From: Candidatus Latescibacterota bacterium
GTDB taxonomy: Bacteria > Krumholzibacteriota > Krumholzibacteriia > JACNKJ01
Length of the DNA stretch: 64,000 nt
Direction of reading: 5' to 3'
Assembly: GCA_020633725.1 (NCBI GenBank)
Contig: JACKDC010000002.1
Span: 372,001 to 436,000, forward strand
In this document: piece after piece, positions 31,640-40,928 of the stretch
Numbering within the stretch: position 1 is the first letter of the stretch
How the letters are laid out: the number at the start of each line of letters is the position of its first letter
The notes under the pieces: model-generated
Database searches by the model: none
What the model was told of the DNA's origin: nothing
The model's input: only the letters and a program-made list of their open reading frames with translations
Translations under genes and position numbers: made by a program

Positions 31640-34012
31640 TCATTCCGTGGGGGAGCGCCAGAGGGCACGGCCTTCCGTGTCGATGACGAGCAGGCGCCCG
31701 CCATCGACCACCAGCGCCACGCCGTGCTCGAAGGGCGTGCCCGCGGTGTAGCGCGTGGGCAGGCGCTCGGCGCCCGTGGCGTCCACGTAGCCCACGCGGC
31801 CGGCGCTCGCCACCGCGGCGAGCCCTTCGCTGAAGGGCATTCCCTCCTCGTAGCGGCAGGGGATCACCAGTTCGCCAGCGCGATTCAGGTAGCCCACGCG
31901 GCCGTTCCGGGTGACGGGCGCGAGGCCGTCCGCGAAGTCGCCGGCGTACTGCCAGCGGGGCGGCAGGACGAACTCGCCGCTGCGGTCCACGAAGCCCACG
32001 GCGCGGCCGTCGACCGTGGCGGCGGCCAGGCCCTCGCTGAAGCGCCCGCTCCAGGTGAAGCGCGGCGGGATCACCCACTCGCCCGCCCGGTCGATGTACC
32101 CGCCGAGCGAGTCCGTCACCGCCATGCAGAGGCCCTCGCTGAAGGCGTCCACGCCGCGGAAGCGCGGGGGAATGGCGAAGGCGCCGGTGCTGTCGATGAA
32201 GCCGATGGCCACGCTGTCCCGGCTCGCCGCGGCCAGGCCTTCGCTGAAGGCGTCGGCCCAGGTCCAGCGCGGCGGCGTGAGCTCGCGGCCCGCCGCGTCC
32301 AGGTAGCCCCAGCGGCCGCCCTGCGCGTAGGGGCGCCGTCCATCGCGCAGCGCGCCCAGCGCCTGGTAGCGCTGCGGACTCGCCGGCTCGCCGCCGAGGG
32401 TGACGAGGCGCCAGGCGCCGTCGTCGTCCTGCACCGGCAGCGGCGCCACCGCCTCGGCGAGCTCCGGCGGCGGGGCGGCGGTGTCGAGGAGCAGGGGATA
32501 GCGGTGGAGGCGGCCGTCGCCCAGGGCCTGCACCCGCGCGGGGAGCGCCGCGTAGACGTCCATGGCCTGCCGCGGCGGCAGCTCGCGACGGGCGAGCAGG
32601 AGCGCCCCGAGGGTGGCCGCGTCGGCGCGCGCGAGGCGGAGGCTGTCCGGGCCGGCGGGCAGGGCCTCGAGGAAGGCGTCGGCCTCGAGCACCGAGACCT
32701 GCCAGCCCTGCAGGAGCGGGTCGCCGCGGCGGGCGTCCGCCCCCGGGGGCGGGCCGTCCAGCGCGAACAGCGCGAAGCGGTTCTCGCCGGCGAGCAGCAG
32801 CTCGGGGCCGGGAGCGAGCCGGCCCGCGGCCACGGCCGCGGCGAGGGAGGCGTGGACTCCGAGGAGCGCACCGGTTCGCACCCGTCGCTCGCCGGCCAAC
32901 TCGAGAACCTCGACGCCGACGAGTCCCGCCAGGCTCGCCGCCTCCCAGTCCTCCACGGGACGGCCGGACGGATCCCAGAGCAGCTCGCCCCGGCGGTTGA
33001 CCAGGTTGGGACCCAGCTCCGTCTCCACCTCGGCCCACTCGCCGCGGAAGGACCCGGCCCAGACGAAGCGCGGCGCGATGGCCAGGCGGCCCGCCGCGTC
33101 GATGTAGCCCCAGCGCTGCTCCGGGAGCACCGGGGCGAGGGGCTGGGGGCCGTCGTCGAAGTCGCCCGCCTGACGGAAGACGGCCGGCACGCGCAGGGCG
33201 CCCGCGGCGTCGAGGTAGCCGAAGCGCGCGGCGCCGGCGGGCTTGACCCGGGCCAGGCCGCCGTGGAAGTCGCCGGCGAAGTCGAACTCCTGCGCGAAGG
33301 CGGGGCGGCCGTCGCGGTCCAGGTAGCGATAGCGCTCGCCGTCGCTGGAGAAGGTGGTGACGCGCCCGTCGCCCACGCGTTCGCCCAGGCGCTCCTTGCT
33401 GGCGAAGCGCTCGCGGCCGCGCCGGTCGATGACGCGGCTGTCCAGGGGGCTGTAGACGACCACGGCCAGCCCCTCCGCGAACGCGCCCAGCTCCCGGGCC
33501 GCGCGCGGCAGCGCGATGACCCACGCCCCCGCGGGGTCGATGTAGCCGCTCGCGGCGTCCTGGCCGCCGGGCTCCCGCACGCCGGCCAGGCCCTCGCTGA
33601 AGTCCGTCGCCAGGACGTAGCGCGCGGGGATGACCACGGCGCCGGTCGCGTCCAGGAAGCCGTAGCGGGGGCCCGCCGGAGTGTCGAGGCGGAAGCGGGC
33701 GCGGCCGCCGGCGTAGTCGCCCAGCTCTGCGTAGCGGGGAGGGACGAGCGCGCGGCCATCCGCGTCGATGACCCCGTAGAGCCGCGGGCCCTCGGCCGGG
33801 TCCTCGGCCACCACCGCCCGCCCCTCGCTGAAGCGCCGGGCGTCGGCGTAGCGGAAGGGCAGGGCCGGCGCGCCGCCGGGCGTCAGGTAGCCGGAGCGCC
33901 CGGCCAGGTGCGCGGGGAGCAGCGGCTCGGGCGCGGGGGCCGAATCGCGCTGCCGTGGGCCGCAGCCGGCGAGCAGGGCGAGGGCGAGGAGGAGGGCGAG
34001 GAGTCGGCGCAT
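31640..34012 (-). CDS. WG-repeat lipoprotein
   Basis: 790-residue lipoprotein, lipobox LLAGC (Cys17), with at least twelve WG-type repeats. Typical units are RWGYIDAAGRLAIAPRF and GYIDRAGEWVIPPRF followed by FSEGLA; each gives a three-stranded motif. The first block (about 40-330) is separated from the second (about 550-790) by a non-repeat helical and Ala-rich segment of about 200 residues. WG repeats form beta-propeller-like or solenoid ligand-binding surfaces in many bacteria, with no known enzymatic role. Both blocks share the FSEGL core, so they probably arose by duplication. The start at 34012 is chosen for the signal peptide; the open frame extends far upstream only as an antisense shadow. 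Confidence 0.8.
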   Translation of the reverse strand: MRRLLALLLALALLAGCGPRQRDSAPAPEPLLPAHLAGRSGYLTPGGAPALPFRYADARRFSEGRAVVAEDPAEGPRLYGVIDADGRALVPPRYAELGDYAGGRARFRLDTPAGPRYGFLDATGAVVIPARYVLATDFSEGLAGVREPGGQDAASGYIDPAGAWVIALPRAARELGAFAEGLAVVVYSPLDSRVIDRRGRERFASKERLGERVGDGRVTTFSSDGERYRYLDRDGRPAFAQEFDFAGDFHGGLARVKPAGAARFGYLDAAGALRVPAVFRQAGDFDDGPQPLAPVLPEQRWGYIDAAGRLAIAPRFVWAGSFRGEWAEVETELGPNLVNRRGELLWDPSGRPVEDWEAASLAGLVGVEVLELAGERRVRTGALLGVHASLAAAVAAGRLAPGPELLLAGENRFALFALDGPPPGADARRGDPLLQGWQVSVLEADAFLEALPAGPDSLRLARADAATLGALLLARRELPPRQAMDVYAALPARVQALGDGRLHRYPLLLDTAAPPPELAEAVAPLPVQDDDGAWRLVTLGGEPASPQRYQALGALRDGRRPYAQGGRWGYLDAAGRELTPPRWTWADAFSEGLAAASRDSVAIGFIDSTGAFAIPPRFRGVDAFSEGLCMAVTDSLGGYIDRAGEWVIPPRFTWSGRFSEGLAAATVDGRAVGFVDRSGEFVLPPRWQYAGDFADGLAPVTRNGRVGYLNRAGELVIPCRYEEGMPFSEGLAAVASAGRVGYVDATGAERLPTRYTAGTPFEHGVALVVDGGRLLVIDTEGRALWRSPTE

Positions 34013-34114
34013 GATCGCGGGAGTATAGGCGGGGTGGGCGGACCTGTCAGCCCGGACTTGCCAAGTCGCGTCCCGTTGGGTACTGACTGGAGGACCCGCG
34101 ACCCCGGAGGAGCC

Positions 34115-34663
34115 TTGAAGTTCACGCCGATGCGCATCCCGGACCTCGTCCTCGTCGAGCCCAGGGTCTTCCTCGAGGAGCGCGGCTTCTTCATGGAGAC
34201 CTGGCAGGCGCGCGCCTTCGCCGAGGCCGGCCTCGACCTCCGCTTCGTGCAGGACAACCACAGCCGCAGCCGCCAGGGGGTGCTGCGGGGCCTGCACTAC
34301 CAGGTGCGCCAGACCCAGGGCAAGCTGGTCCGGGTTGTGCATGGTGAGGTCTACGACGTGGCCGTGGACCTGCGCCGGGGCTCCCCGACGCTGGGGCAGT
34401 GGGTGGGCGTCACCCTCTCGGCCGAGAACAAGCGCCAGCTCTGGGTGCCGCCGGGCTTCGCCCACGGCTTCTACGTGACCAGCGAGGACGCGGAGTTCGT
34501 CTACAAGTGCACGGACTTCTACGCCCCCGAGCACGAGCGGAGCCTGCGCTGGGACGACCCGGCGCTGGCCATCGACTGGCCACTGGTGGACGGCAAGGCG
34601 CCACTGCTGTCGGCCAAGGACGCGGCCGGCGTGGCCTTTGCGGAGGCCGAGCTGCTGGACTAG
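34115..34663 (+). CDS. rmlC: dTDP-4-dehydrorhamnose 3,5-epimerase
   Basis: 182-residue cupin-fold epimerase of dTDP-L-rhamnose synthesis. The family motif DNHSRSRQGVLRGLHYQ (about 46-62) carries the catalytic histidine of HYQ; later FVYKCTDFY provides the conserved tyrosine and WVPPGFAHGFYV is the signature central block. RmlC enzymes are about 180 residues, matching this. A TTG start at 34115 with GGAGGAG is more plausible than the internal ATG at 34130. The other rml genes are absent from the window, so the substrate supply lies elsewhere. It stands at the head of the polysaccharide cluster. Confidence 0.9.
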   Translation: MKFTPMRIPDLVLVEPRVFLEERGFFMETWQARAFAEAGLDLRFVQDNHSRSRQGVLRGLHYQVRQTQGKLVRVVHGEVYDVAVDLRRGSPTLGQWVGVTLSAENKRQLWVPPGFAHGFYVTSEDAEFVYKCTDFYAPEHERSLRWDDPALAIDWPLVDGKAPLLSAKDAAGVAFAEAELLD

Positions 34664-34666
34664 CAC

Positions 34667-34695
34667 TTGTGGCGGGGGCGTTTTTGGGCTAGCCT
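34667..34695 (+). promoter_or_regulatory. Possible promoter of polysaccharide export genes
   Basis: -35 TTGTGG (34667-34672) and -10 TAGCCT (34690-34695), 17-bp spacer, directly behind the rmlC stop and 38 bp ahead of the export-channel gene. The boxes deviate from consensus. Confidence 0.35.
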
Positions 34696-34732
34696 GCCGC
34701 GCTATCGAGGCATCCTCCTGGAGGCATCCCGC

Positions 34733-37525
34733 ATGAGACGATTCGGGCCGCTCGCGCTCGCCGCTGCCCTGGCCTGTCTGTGGCCGGGCGGCGCGGTCGC
34801 CGCCGACACCACCACGCCCACGCCCGAGCAGATCGAGCTCTTCAAGCAGCTGCCGCCCGACCAGCAGCAGCGGCTGATGGAGCAGTACGGCCTGGACGCC
34901 ACCCAGCTCGAGACCGGTGCCCCGCCCACGCGGGACGTCAGCAGTCCCGAGCTGGTGCAGCCGCGCACGCCGGTCTTCGGCGACAGTACCGCCATGCAGA
35001 TGCCCGACTCCGCGCTGGTCGCGCAGGGTCCCGCCGCGAGCGCCATGCCGGGGGAGAAGCTGCACTTCGCCGCCGAGGACGTGGAGGTCCGGCAGGCCTT
35101 CAGCAACTTCCTCGAGGAGGGCGCCCCGCTCGCGGTCAACACCGAGCTGCAGCCCTTCGGCTACGACCTCTTCGCGGGCTCGCCCACGACCTTCGCCCCC
35201 GCCACCGACGTGCCCGTGGGGCCGGACTACGTCATCGGACCGGGCGACGAGATCCACGTGCAGCTCTACGGCAAGACCAGCCTCAGCGTGGATCTCACGG
35301 TGGACCGCGACGGCCTCATCGCCTTCCCCGAACTCGGCCCCATCGCGGTGGCGGGGCAGAGCTTCGCCGAGCTGCGCGAGTCGCTGCTGCGCGAGGTGGA
35401 CAAGCGCATGATCGGCGTCGAGGCGAGCATCACGCTGGGGCGTCTGCGCTCCATCCGCATCTTCGCGCTGGGCGAGGTCTTCCGCCCCGGCAGCTACACG
35501 GTGAGCGGGCTGTCCACGCTGACCAACGCGCTCTTCGCGGCCGGCGGCGTGAAGGAGATCGGCAGCCTGCGGCGCATCCAGCTCAAGCGCGAAGGACAGC
35601 TCGTCTCCACGCTGGATCTCTACGACCTGCTGATGAAGGGCGACACGTCGGGCGACGCGCGCCTGCTGCCCGGCGACGTGATCTTCGTTCCCCCGGTGGG
35701 CCCGCGGGTCGGCGTGGCCGGCGAGGTGAAGCGCCCGGCCCGCTACGAGCTGGTGGGCAAGGTCACCGCCACCGAGATCCTCGATCTGGCCGGCGGCCTC
35801 ACGGCCCGCGCCTACACGCCGCTGCTCCAGCTCGACCGCTACCAGGGCGACCGCCGCGTCAGCGAGGACTTCCCGCTCGCCGAGGCCGGCAAGTGGAGTC
35901 TCCGCGACGGCGACCTGCTCAAGGTGTTCCCGGTGACGGGGCAGGAGGAGGGCGTCGTCTGGCTGGACGGCAACGTGCGCCGGCCGGGCAAGCGCCAGTT
36001 CGCCCGCGGCATGCGCCTCCTGGATCTCGTGGGCAACATCGACGACCTGCTGCCCGAGACCCACTTCGCCTACGGCCTGATCGAGCGCGAGAGCCCGGTG
36101 AACCGCGAGACGGAGTACCTGGCCTTCGACCTGGGCGCCGCGCTGCTCGACGGCGACGCCACCGCGAACATCGCGCTGCAGGACCGCGACAAGGTCTTCG
36201 TCTTCCACCGCGCCTACTTCCGCGAGCAGCCCAAGGTGAAGGTGCGCGGGCGCGTGCAGGAGCAGGGCGAGTACGCCTTCCGCAAGGACATGCACGTGAT
36301 GGACCTGATCCTCGCGGCCGGCGGCCTGCTGCGCGACTCGTGGCTGCAGGAGGCCGAGCTCTTCCGCACGGATCCGCTCACGCTGGACGTCACCAAGATC
36401 CCCCTCGATCTGCGGCGCGTGATGGACGCGGATCCGCGGCAGAACATCGCGCTGCAGGACCTGGACGACCTGATGGTCCACTCGATCTGGGAGTTCAAGG
36501 ATCCCCAGCGGGTGGAGATCCTGGGCGAGATCAACTACCCCGGCGTCTATCCGCGCTTCGAGGGGATGCGTGTGAGCGACCTGATCTTCGCGGGCGGCAG
36601 CCTGCGCGAGGAGGCCTTCCGCGAGCGCGCCGAGCTCACCCGCTACGCGATCATCGACGGCGAGCGCCGCGAGCTGCAGCACGTGAGCCTGGACCTGCGC
36701 AGCATCCTCGCCGGCGAGCCCGAGGCGGACGTCTTCCTGAAGCCCTACGACCGCGTGCTCATCCGCCGCATCAGCAACTGGCGCACGGACGAGGTGGTCA
36801 AGGTGGAGGGCGAGGTCACCTTCCCCGGCAGCTATCCCATCGAAGAGGGCGAACGCCTTTCGGGTCTGATCGAGCGCTTCGGCGGCTTCCTGGAGCGCGC
36901 CTACCTGCCGGCGGTGGTCTTCACCCGCGAGGACGTGCGCCTGCTCCAGCAGGAGCAGTTCGACCGCATGGCCGATCAGCTCGAGGCAGATTTGGCGCGC
37001 ATGGCCATCCAGGTGACGCCGCGTGAGAATACGCAGGAGAGCACCAAGCGGCAGGTCGCGCTCGAGAGCGGCCAGCGCCTGGCGACGGCCCTGCGCACGG
37101 CGCAGGCGACGGGGCGTCTCGTCATCCACCTCTCGGATCTCGAGAAGCAGTCGGGCTCGGACTGGGATCTGGTGCTGAAGGACGGCGACCGGCTCATCGT
37201 GCCCAAGAAGCCGAACTACGTCATGGTGATCGGCGAGGTGCACAACCCCACCGCCTTCCAGTTCCACGACGACATGAAGGCGAAGGACCTCGTCAAGCAG
37301 GCCGGCGGCGAGACGCGCTTCGCCGACACCAAGCGCGCCTACGTCGTGCGCGCCGACGGCTCCGTGACCCGCGGCCTCGGCACGCGCATGAATCCCGGCG
37401 ACGTGGTGGTGGTGCCCGAGACCCTCGAGCGCTTCAGCGGCATGCAGTTCATGCTGGACGTCAGCCAGGTGCTCTACCAGCTCGGCCTCGCCGCAGCGAG
37501 CGCCAAGACCGTGGGGGCGTTCTAG
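34733..37525 (+). CDS. Polysaccharide export outer-membrane channel-like protein with multiple SLBB domains
   Basis: 930-residue exported protein (signal peptide ending AVAAD, about 1-22). A polysaccharide-export domain starts DYVIGPGDEIHVQLYGKT (about 164-181), followed by at least five SLBB (soluble ligand-binding beta-grasp) repeats, each marked by G-x-V-x-x-P-G-x-Y (FRPGSYTVSG, VKRPARYELVG, VRRPGKRQFARG, INYPGVYPRFEG, VTFPGSYPIEEG). Wza itself has two or three, so this is an expanded version like those of KpsD or of Gram-negative exopolysaccharide systems. It should form the outer-membrane export conduit. It runs into the Wzz-like gene with a one-base overlap. Confidence 0.85.
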   Translation: MRRFGPLALAAALACLWPGGAVAADTTTPTPEQIELFKQLPPDQQQRLMEQYGLDATQLETGAPPTRDVSSPELVQPRTPVFGDSTAMQMPDSALVAQGPAASAMPGEKLHFAAEDVEVRQAFSNFLEEGAPLAVNTELQPFGYDLFAGSPTTFAPATDVPVGPDYVIGPGDEIHVQLYGKTSLSVDLTVDRDGLIAFPELGPIAVAGQSFAELRESLLREVDKRMIGVEASITLGRLRSIRIFALGEVFRPGSYTVSGLSTLTNALFAAGGVKEIGSLRRIQLKREGQLVSTLDLYDLLMKGDTSGDARLLPGDVIFVPPVGPRVGVAGEVKRPARYELVGKVTATEILDLAGGLTARAYTPLLQLDRYQGDRRVSEDFPLAEAGKWSLRDGDLLKVFPVTGQEEGVVWLDGNVRRPGKRQFARGMRLLDLVGNIDDLLPETHFAYGLIERESPVNRETEYLAFDLGAALLDGDATANIALQDRDKVFVFHRAYFREQPKVKVRGRVQEQGEYAFRKDMHVMDLILAAGGLLRDSWLQEAELFRTDPLTLDVTKIPLDLRRVMDADPRQNIALQDLDDLMVHSIWEFKDPQRVEILGEINYPGVYPRFEGMRVSDLIFAGGSLREEAFRERAELTRYAIIDGERRELQHVSLDLRSILAGEPEADVFLKPYDRVLIRRISNWRTDEVVKVEGEVTFPGSYPIEEGERLSGLIERFGGFLERAYLPAVVFTREDVRLLQQEQFDRMADQLEADLARMAIQVTPRENTQESTKRQVALESGQRLATALRTAQATGRLVIHLSDLEKQSGSDWDLVLKDGDRLIVPKKPNYVMVIGEVHNPTAFQFHDDMKAKDLVKQAGGETRFADTKRAYVVRADGSVTRGLGTRMNPGDVVVVPETLERFSGMQFMLDVSQVLYQLGLAAASAKTVGAF

Positions 37526-38367
37526 TGAAGATCGATTGGCGGTCCGCCAAGCGCACCCTGACGAGTCCCCAGGCCAGCATTCAATTGGCCTGGCGCAATC
37601 GTCGCGGGGTTCTCCTCTGGGCCGTTGTAGCCGCGGCGATTGGAGTCGTAGTTGCGCTGCTCTGGCCGCAGACCTGGGATGGGGTTGCACGCTTTCAGAT
37701 CCAAGTGCGCGACTTCGACGAAGAGTATCGGAACAGCACTACGGCGCTGCCTTCGTTCGCACGTCTCGTCGGCGTGCTCGATTTCGAGACCCCCGGGTCT
37801 GAGTTTCTGAGTGTCTTCGACAACATGGGTTTCGTTCTCCACCTGTCGGAGTCCACCGATTTCTTTGATCGAGTGCCAGATGGAGTACGACTTCCGGCTC
37901 CCCCGTGGCAAGAGGGCGGAAAGGCCAATGCCCCGGAATTGCTGCGGGCCAAGTTCCAGAGGTACGTGAAGTTCGAAGTGGAACCGAAGTCGGGCCTAGT
38001 CCGCCTGCGTGTACGGATGGCGAAAGCAGCAGAGGCGGCGCGATGGGCCGATGGGTTGGTCTCAATCGCTAACGAGTACCTACGTAACCAGGCCATCTTG
38101 CGGCACCAGCGTAATGTGGATGTGTTGGCAGCAGAACTTGCGAAGGAGACGCGGAGCGAGGTTCACAAGGCGATGGGCGACCTGATGGTCAAGGAATCCC
38201 AGCGCCTCGCGTTCGCTCAAACTCAGCCTGACTATGCTTTCGTGGTGGTTGATCCAGCTTGGGTGCCCAGCATGCGGAGCGCCCCCCGCCGCAAGCTGAT
38301 TGTGATTGCGTTCTTCCTTGTGGGCGCAGGCTTGAGATTCACCCAGATTGTCTTGCGCGGTGACTAG
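37525..38367 (+). CDS. Wzz/chain-length determinant-like membrane protein
   Basis: 280-residue inner-membrane protein. One transmembrane helix near residues 27-47 (VLLWAVVAAAIGVVVALLWP) and a second at about 260-278 flank a periplasmic region, the Wzz/PCP topology. The region contains coiled-coil-prone helices (KFQRYVKFEVEPKSGLV, LAAELAKETRSEVHKAMGD). The final segment PRRKLIVIAFFLVGAG corresponds to the second PCP helix region after the Pro-Arg stretch. It controls polymer length in polysaccharide export in relatives. GTG start at 37525 overlaps the previous stop (TAGTG). G+C content drops from here on. Confidence 0.7.
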   Translation: MKIDWRSAKRTLTSPQASIQLAWRNRRGVLLWAVVAAAIGVVVALLWPQTWDGVARFQIQVRDFDEEYRNSTTALPSFARLVGVLDFETPGSEFLSVFDNMGFVLHLSESTDFFDRVPDGVRLPAPPWQEGGKANAPELLRAKFQRYVKFEVEPKSGLVRLRVRMAKAAEAARWADGLVSIANEYLRNQAILRHQRNVDVLAAELAKETRSEVHKAMGDLMVKESQRLAFAQTQPDYAFVVVDPAWVPSMRSAPRRKLIVIAFFLVGAGLRFTQIVLRGD

Positions 38368-39586
38368 GGCTAGACCTGCCGGAGCGCTTCTCCTTTTCCT
38401 GGGTGCAAGCGCGGTGCTCGGTGAGGTCGTTCTGTGGATGCTGCTTCCCGTGCTTCTGTGGTATGCGGTTCGCGATCTGCGCTGGGGGGTCGCCTTCGGT
38501 GTCCTGGGAACCTACTATCTGTCATTGCTTAGCTTCCCGATCAGCGGGATCCTATTCACCGACGCGATTGTCCTAGCCTCACTCTGGATAGCGCAAGACA
38601 AGCGGCTAGGCCGGCACGGACTCGTCGTGCTTCTGTGCTACCTCCTATGGTTGGGCTATCTGGCGGCAAGAGCGGGATCCCCTGAGGGGTGGGACAAGTG
38701 GCAGAAGATCGCGGGGAGAGGGGTTGTGCCGCTTGCGGGGGTGTTGGCACTCCGCGGGACTGGCCGCATCGATCGTTTGCTATCACCGCTTCTCATCTTG
38801 TCTGGAGCGATGACTCTATACCTTGCGGCTAGATGGGTAGTTGGCGCGTCGGCGAGTCCCGACCGACTTCAGCTCGTGCGCCTTGGCCCCATCCATGTCG
38901 GTCGTGCAGCAGGCCTTGCCCTCCTTCTTCTGGTCTGGAAGGGGGGGGATTTGCTTCGCTCACGTGGTTTGGTGGCTTTGGCTGCCGCCATTGCCGGGCT
39001 AGTGCTTCTGCTGTCCGGTTCAAGAGGGCCACTGCTTGGGCTTGTCGTATGTCTCCCCTTCCTTGTGCCCTGGCGGCGCCTCAGACGGGGACATGTGTGG
39101 TCCGCCCTGGCAGTGGTTGCCGCCGGTTTCGTGATCTGGCAGTTCGTTCTGGGCGCTCAGACTCGCGCTCGGCTGACAATAACACCTGATGCGCTACTGA
39201 GCAGCCAAGTTCGGATCATACTCTGGCAGGACGCGCTGGAGGTGTGGCGATCCGCGCGAGTCTGGGGGCAGGGGCTAGGGAGTTTCGCCAGTCGATACAG
39301 CTGGGCAGGTCTGAACATCTACCCTCACAGTCTCGTCTTCGAGGTTCTGTCTGAGTTGGGGATCGTTGGTGCAGGTCTGCTCCTGGCCTACTTCGTTGCC
39401 ACTCTGGTTCCACGATTCAGGGGCGGATCCCTCTCGATTCCCTTCCTTGCACTCGTTGTGTTCTTCGTGCTCCAGGCCCTAGTTAGCGGGGATCTCACGG
39501 CGAACATAGAGCTCTTCGTACTTGCTCCGCTTCTGGTTGTAGACGCACCTACCTTGGAACCGGGCAAACATGCAACCCAACCGTGA
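38360..39586 (+). CDS. O-antigen ligase/polymerase (Wzy/WaaL)-type membrane protein
   Basis: 408-residue polytopic protein with about ten membrane segments and a large loop near 265-325 that includes RLTITPDALLSSQVRIILWQ and YSWAGLNIYPHSLVFEVLSE, where the 'H-x-x-x-x-x-x-x-E' pair recalls the WaaL/Wzy loop. The rest is Leu/Val-rich. Such enzymes polymerise O-units or attach polysaccharide to lipid carriers. The true start is uncertain: GTG at 38360, overlapping the Wzz stop by eight bases, is chosen over a TTG further upstream. It overlaps the flippase by 17 bp. G+C is about 55-58%, clearly below flanking genes. Confidence 0.75.
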   Translation: MTRARPAGALLLFLGASAVLGEVVLWMLLPVLLWYAVRDLRWGVAFGVLGTYYLSLLSFPISGILFTDAIVLASLWIAQDKRLGRHGLVVLLCYLLWLGYLAARAGSPEGWDKWQKIAGRGVVPLAGVLALRGTGRIDRLLSPLLILSGAMTLYLAARWVVGASASPDRLQLVRLGPIHVGRAAGLALLLLVWKGGDLLRSRGLVALAAAIAGLVLLLSGSRGPLLGLVVCLPFLVPWRRLRRGHVWSALAVVAAGFVIWQFVLGAQTRARLTITPDALLSSQVRIILWQDALEVWRSARVWGQGLGSFASRYSWAGLNIYPHSLVFEVLSELGIVGAGLLLAYFVATLVPRFRGGSLSIPFLALVVFFVLQALVSGDLTANIELFVLAPLLVVDAPTLEPGKHATQP

Positions 39587-40925
39587 TCAAGGGCTGCTCA
39601 GCAGCGTTTCGGCAACTCAAGCCTCCAATGTAGTGCGCGCGATTAGCGGCGTGGTCAAGGTCTGGTTGCTGGTGCCGTTCTTTGGGAGGGATCTCTACGG
39701 GTTGTGGGCAACCATGAGTTCATGGCTCATTGTTATCGCCATGATAGACCTCGGCGTTGGCGCAGGGCTACAAAACCAGATCTCACGCGAGGCTGAGCCT
39801 TCAAGGCGCAAGGCATTGATTCAGGGAACGGGGCTCCTGTACCTAGTCATGGTCGCCCTCCTTGCGCTTTGCTACTTGGCGATTCGCGAAAGAGTGCTCG
39901 GTTGGGGGGTGAGCCACCTTTCGCTGAGCGCTCTTAGTCGGGGCTACTTCCGCTCCTCCTGTGACTTGCTAGTGGCTTTGGCTATCTCGCAGCTGTTGGT
40001 TGAGCCATTGCGCCGGAGCGTTCTAGGCTGGCGACAGGTCGCGTCCTTCTATTGGGCGATGACGGGTGCGGACTTGGCGCAGCTTGGGTTGATGGCCTGG
40101 GGCGTGAATTCAGGCTGGCCGATTCAGGCGTTCCTCGTCGTTCTGGGCCTAACTCCTGTCTCAGCGGCGTTTGTCGCATTCATGCTGGCAATGAAGCGGG
40201 GAATCGGCTCTGGCTGGTTCCGCTGGGAAGGCTCCATCGGTGGCAGTCTCCGGATACTAGCCAAGGGCATTCCCTTCGGATTTGTCCGGTTGTTGGGCCT
40301 ACTCAATCTTCAGTCGATACCCACTCTCTTGCTTTGGATCATCTCTGATGCCGCCGTGTCAGAGTTTTCGATCCCCATGCGTCTGGCGGCTGTGTCGGTC
40401 CAGGCCCTCTATGGGATAGGAAACGTGTACTGGCCTCGCCTGGCTGCCCATGGGAATGATCGGGACGAGTTCGCGCGCTGTCTCGGACTGGTACTATTCG
40501 TTGGGGTACTGGGCGCTGTTGCACTGGCCGCCGCTCTGCCGTTGGTCGTCCACCTTCTATCGCACGCGGAAGTCGGGGCAACCTACCTTCAGTCGACCGG
40601 CTTTGCACTTTGGATGCTGTTCGCCGGCGTCGGGTTCGCTTTCACCGTCAGGGCCTACGCTGCCGATGCGTTCCTGCTGGTTCTCTTCGCTGTGCTTTGC
40701 CAGGTAGTTGTACAGCTTGGGGCGACACTGATCCTATTGCACCATGGTTCGCCTGCCTCTCTCGGTTGGTCCTTGTTGATTGGGGAGTTGGCAAAGTGGC
40801 CGCTCTTCGCCGTGTTCCTTCGCACGACCGGAAGAGAGTCCCTCTCCGCCGCATTCGCCGGCGGCTTCAGGGAGTCACTCATTGCCCTCGGGCGAATCAG
40901 ACGGCGGATGCGCGGGGGGAGGTGA
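39570..40925 (+). CDS. Polysaccharide flippase (Wzx/MOP type)
   Basis: 451-residue inner-membrane protein with roughly twelve hydrophobic helices. It belongs to the oligosaccharidyl-lipid flippase branch of the MOP superfamily by gross pattern: an N-terminal ASNVVRAISGVVKVWLLVPF with conserved Arg/Lys, a central GIPFGFVRLLGLLNLQSIPT segment and GIGNVYWPRLAAHGNDRDEF on the cytosolic face. Lipid-linked oligosaccharide would be flipped to the periplasm for polymerisation by the preceding membrane protein. The ATG at 39570 overlaps the previous gene by 17 bp. Low G+C relative to flanks is consistent with acquisition. Family assignment is by topology and context, not by a diagnostic residue. Confidence 0.75.
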   Translation: MQPNRDQGLLSSVSATQASNVVRAISGVVKVWLLVPFFGRDLYGLWATMSSWLIVIAMIDLGVGAGLQNQISREAEPSRRKALIQGTGLLYLVMVALLALCYLAIRERVLGWGVSHLSLSALSRGYFRSSCDLLVALAISQLLVEPLRRSVLGWRQVASFYWAMTGADLAQLGLMAWGVNSGWPIQAFLVVLGLTPVSAAFVAFMLAMKRGIGSGWFRWEGSIGGSLRILAKGIPFGFVRLLGLLNLQSIPTLLLWIISDAAVSEFSIPMRLAAVSVQALYGIGNVYWPRLAAHGNDRDEFARCLGLVLFVGVLGAVALAAALPLVVHLLSHAEVGATYLQSTGFALWMLFAGVGFAFTVRAYAADAFLLVLFAVLCQVVVQLGATLILLHHGSPASLGWSLLIGELAKWPLFAVFLRTTGRESLSAAFAGGFRESLIALGRIRRRMRGGR

Positions 40926-40928
40926 AAC

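Noticed and set aside
31724..34114. Plus-strand open frame upstream of rmlC
   Set aside because: It is antisense to the WG-repeat gene, and the rmlC family start is at 34115 with a Shine-Dalgarno site.
34013..37690. Very long minus-strand open frame (over 1,200 codons) continuing upstream of the WG-repeat gene
   Set aside because: It is antisense to the export-channel gene, has no domain pattern, is rich in His, Arg, Ala and Val typical of high-G+C shadows, and the WG gene has a proper signal peptide start at 34012.
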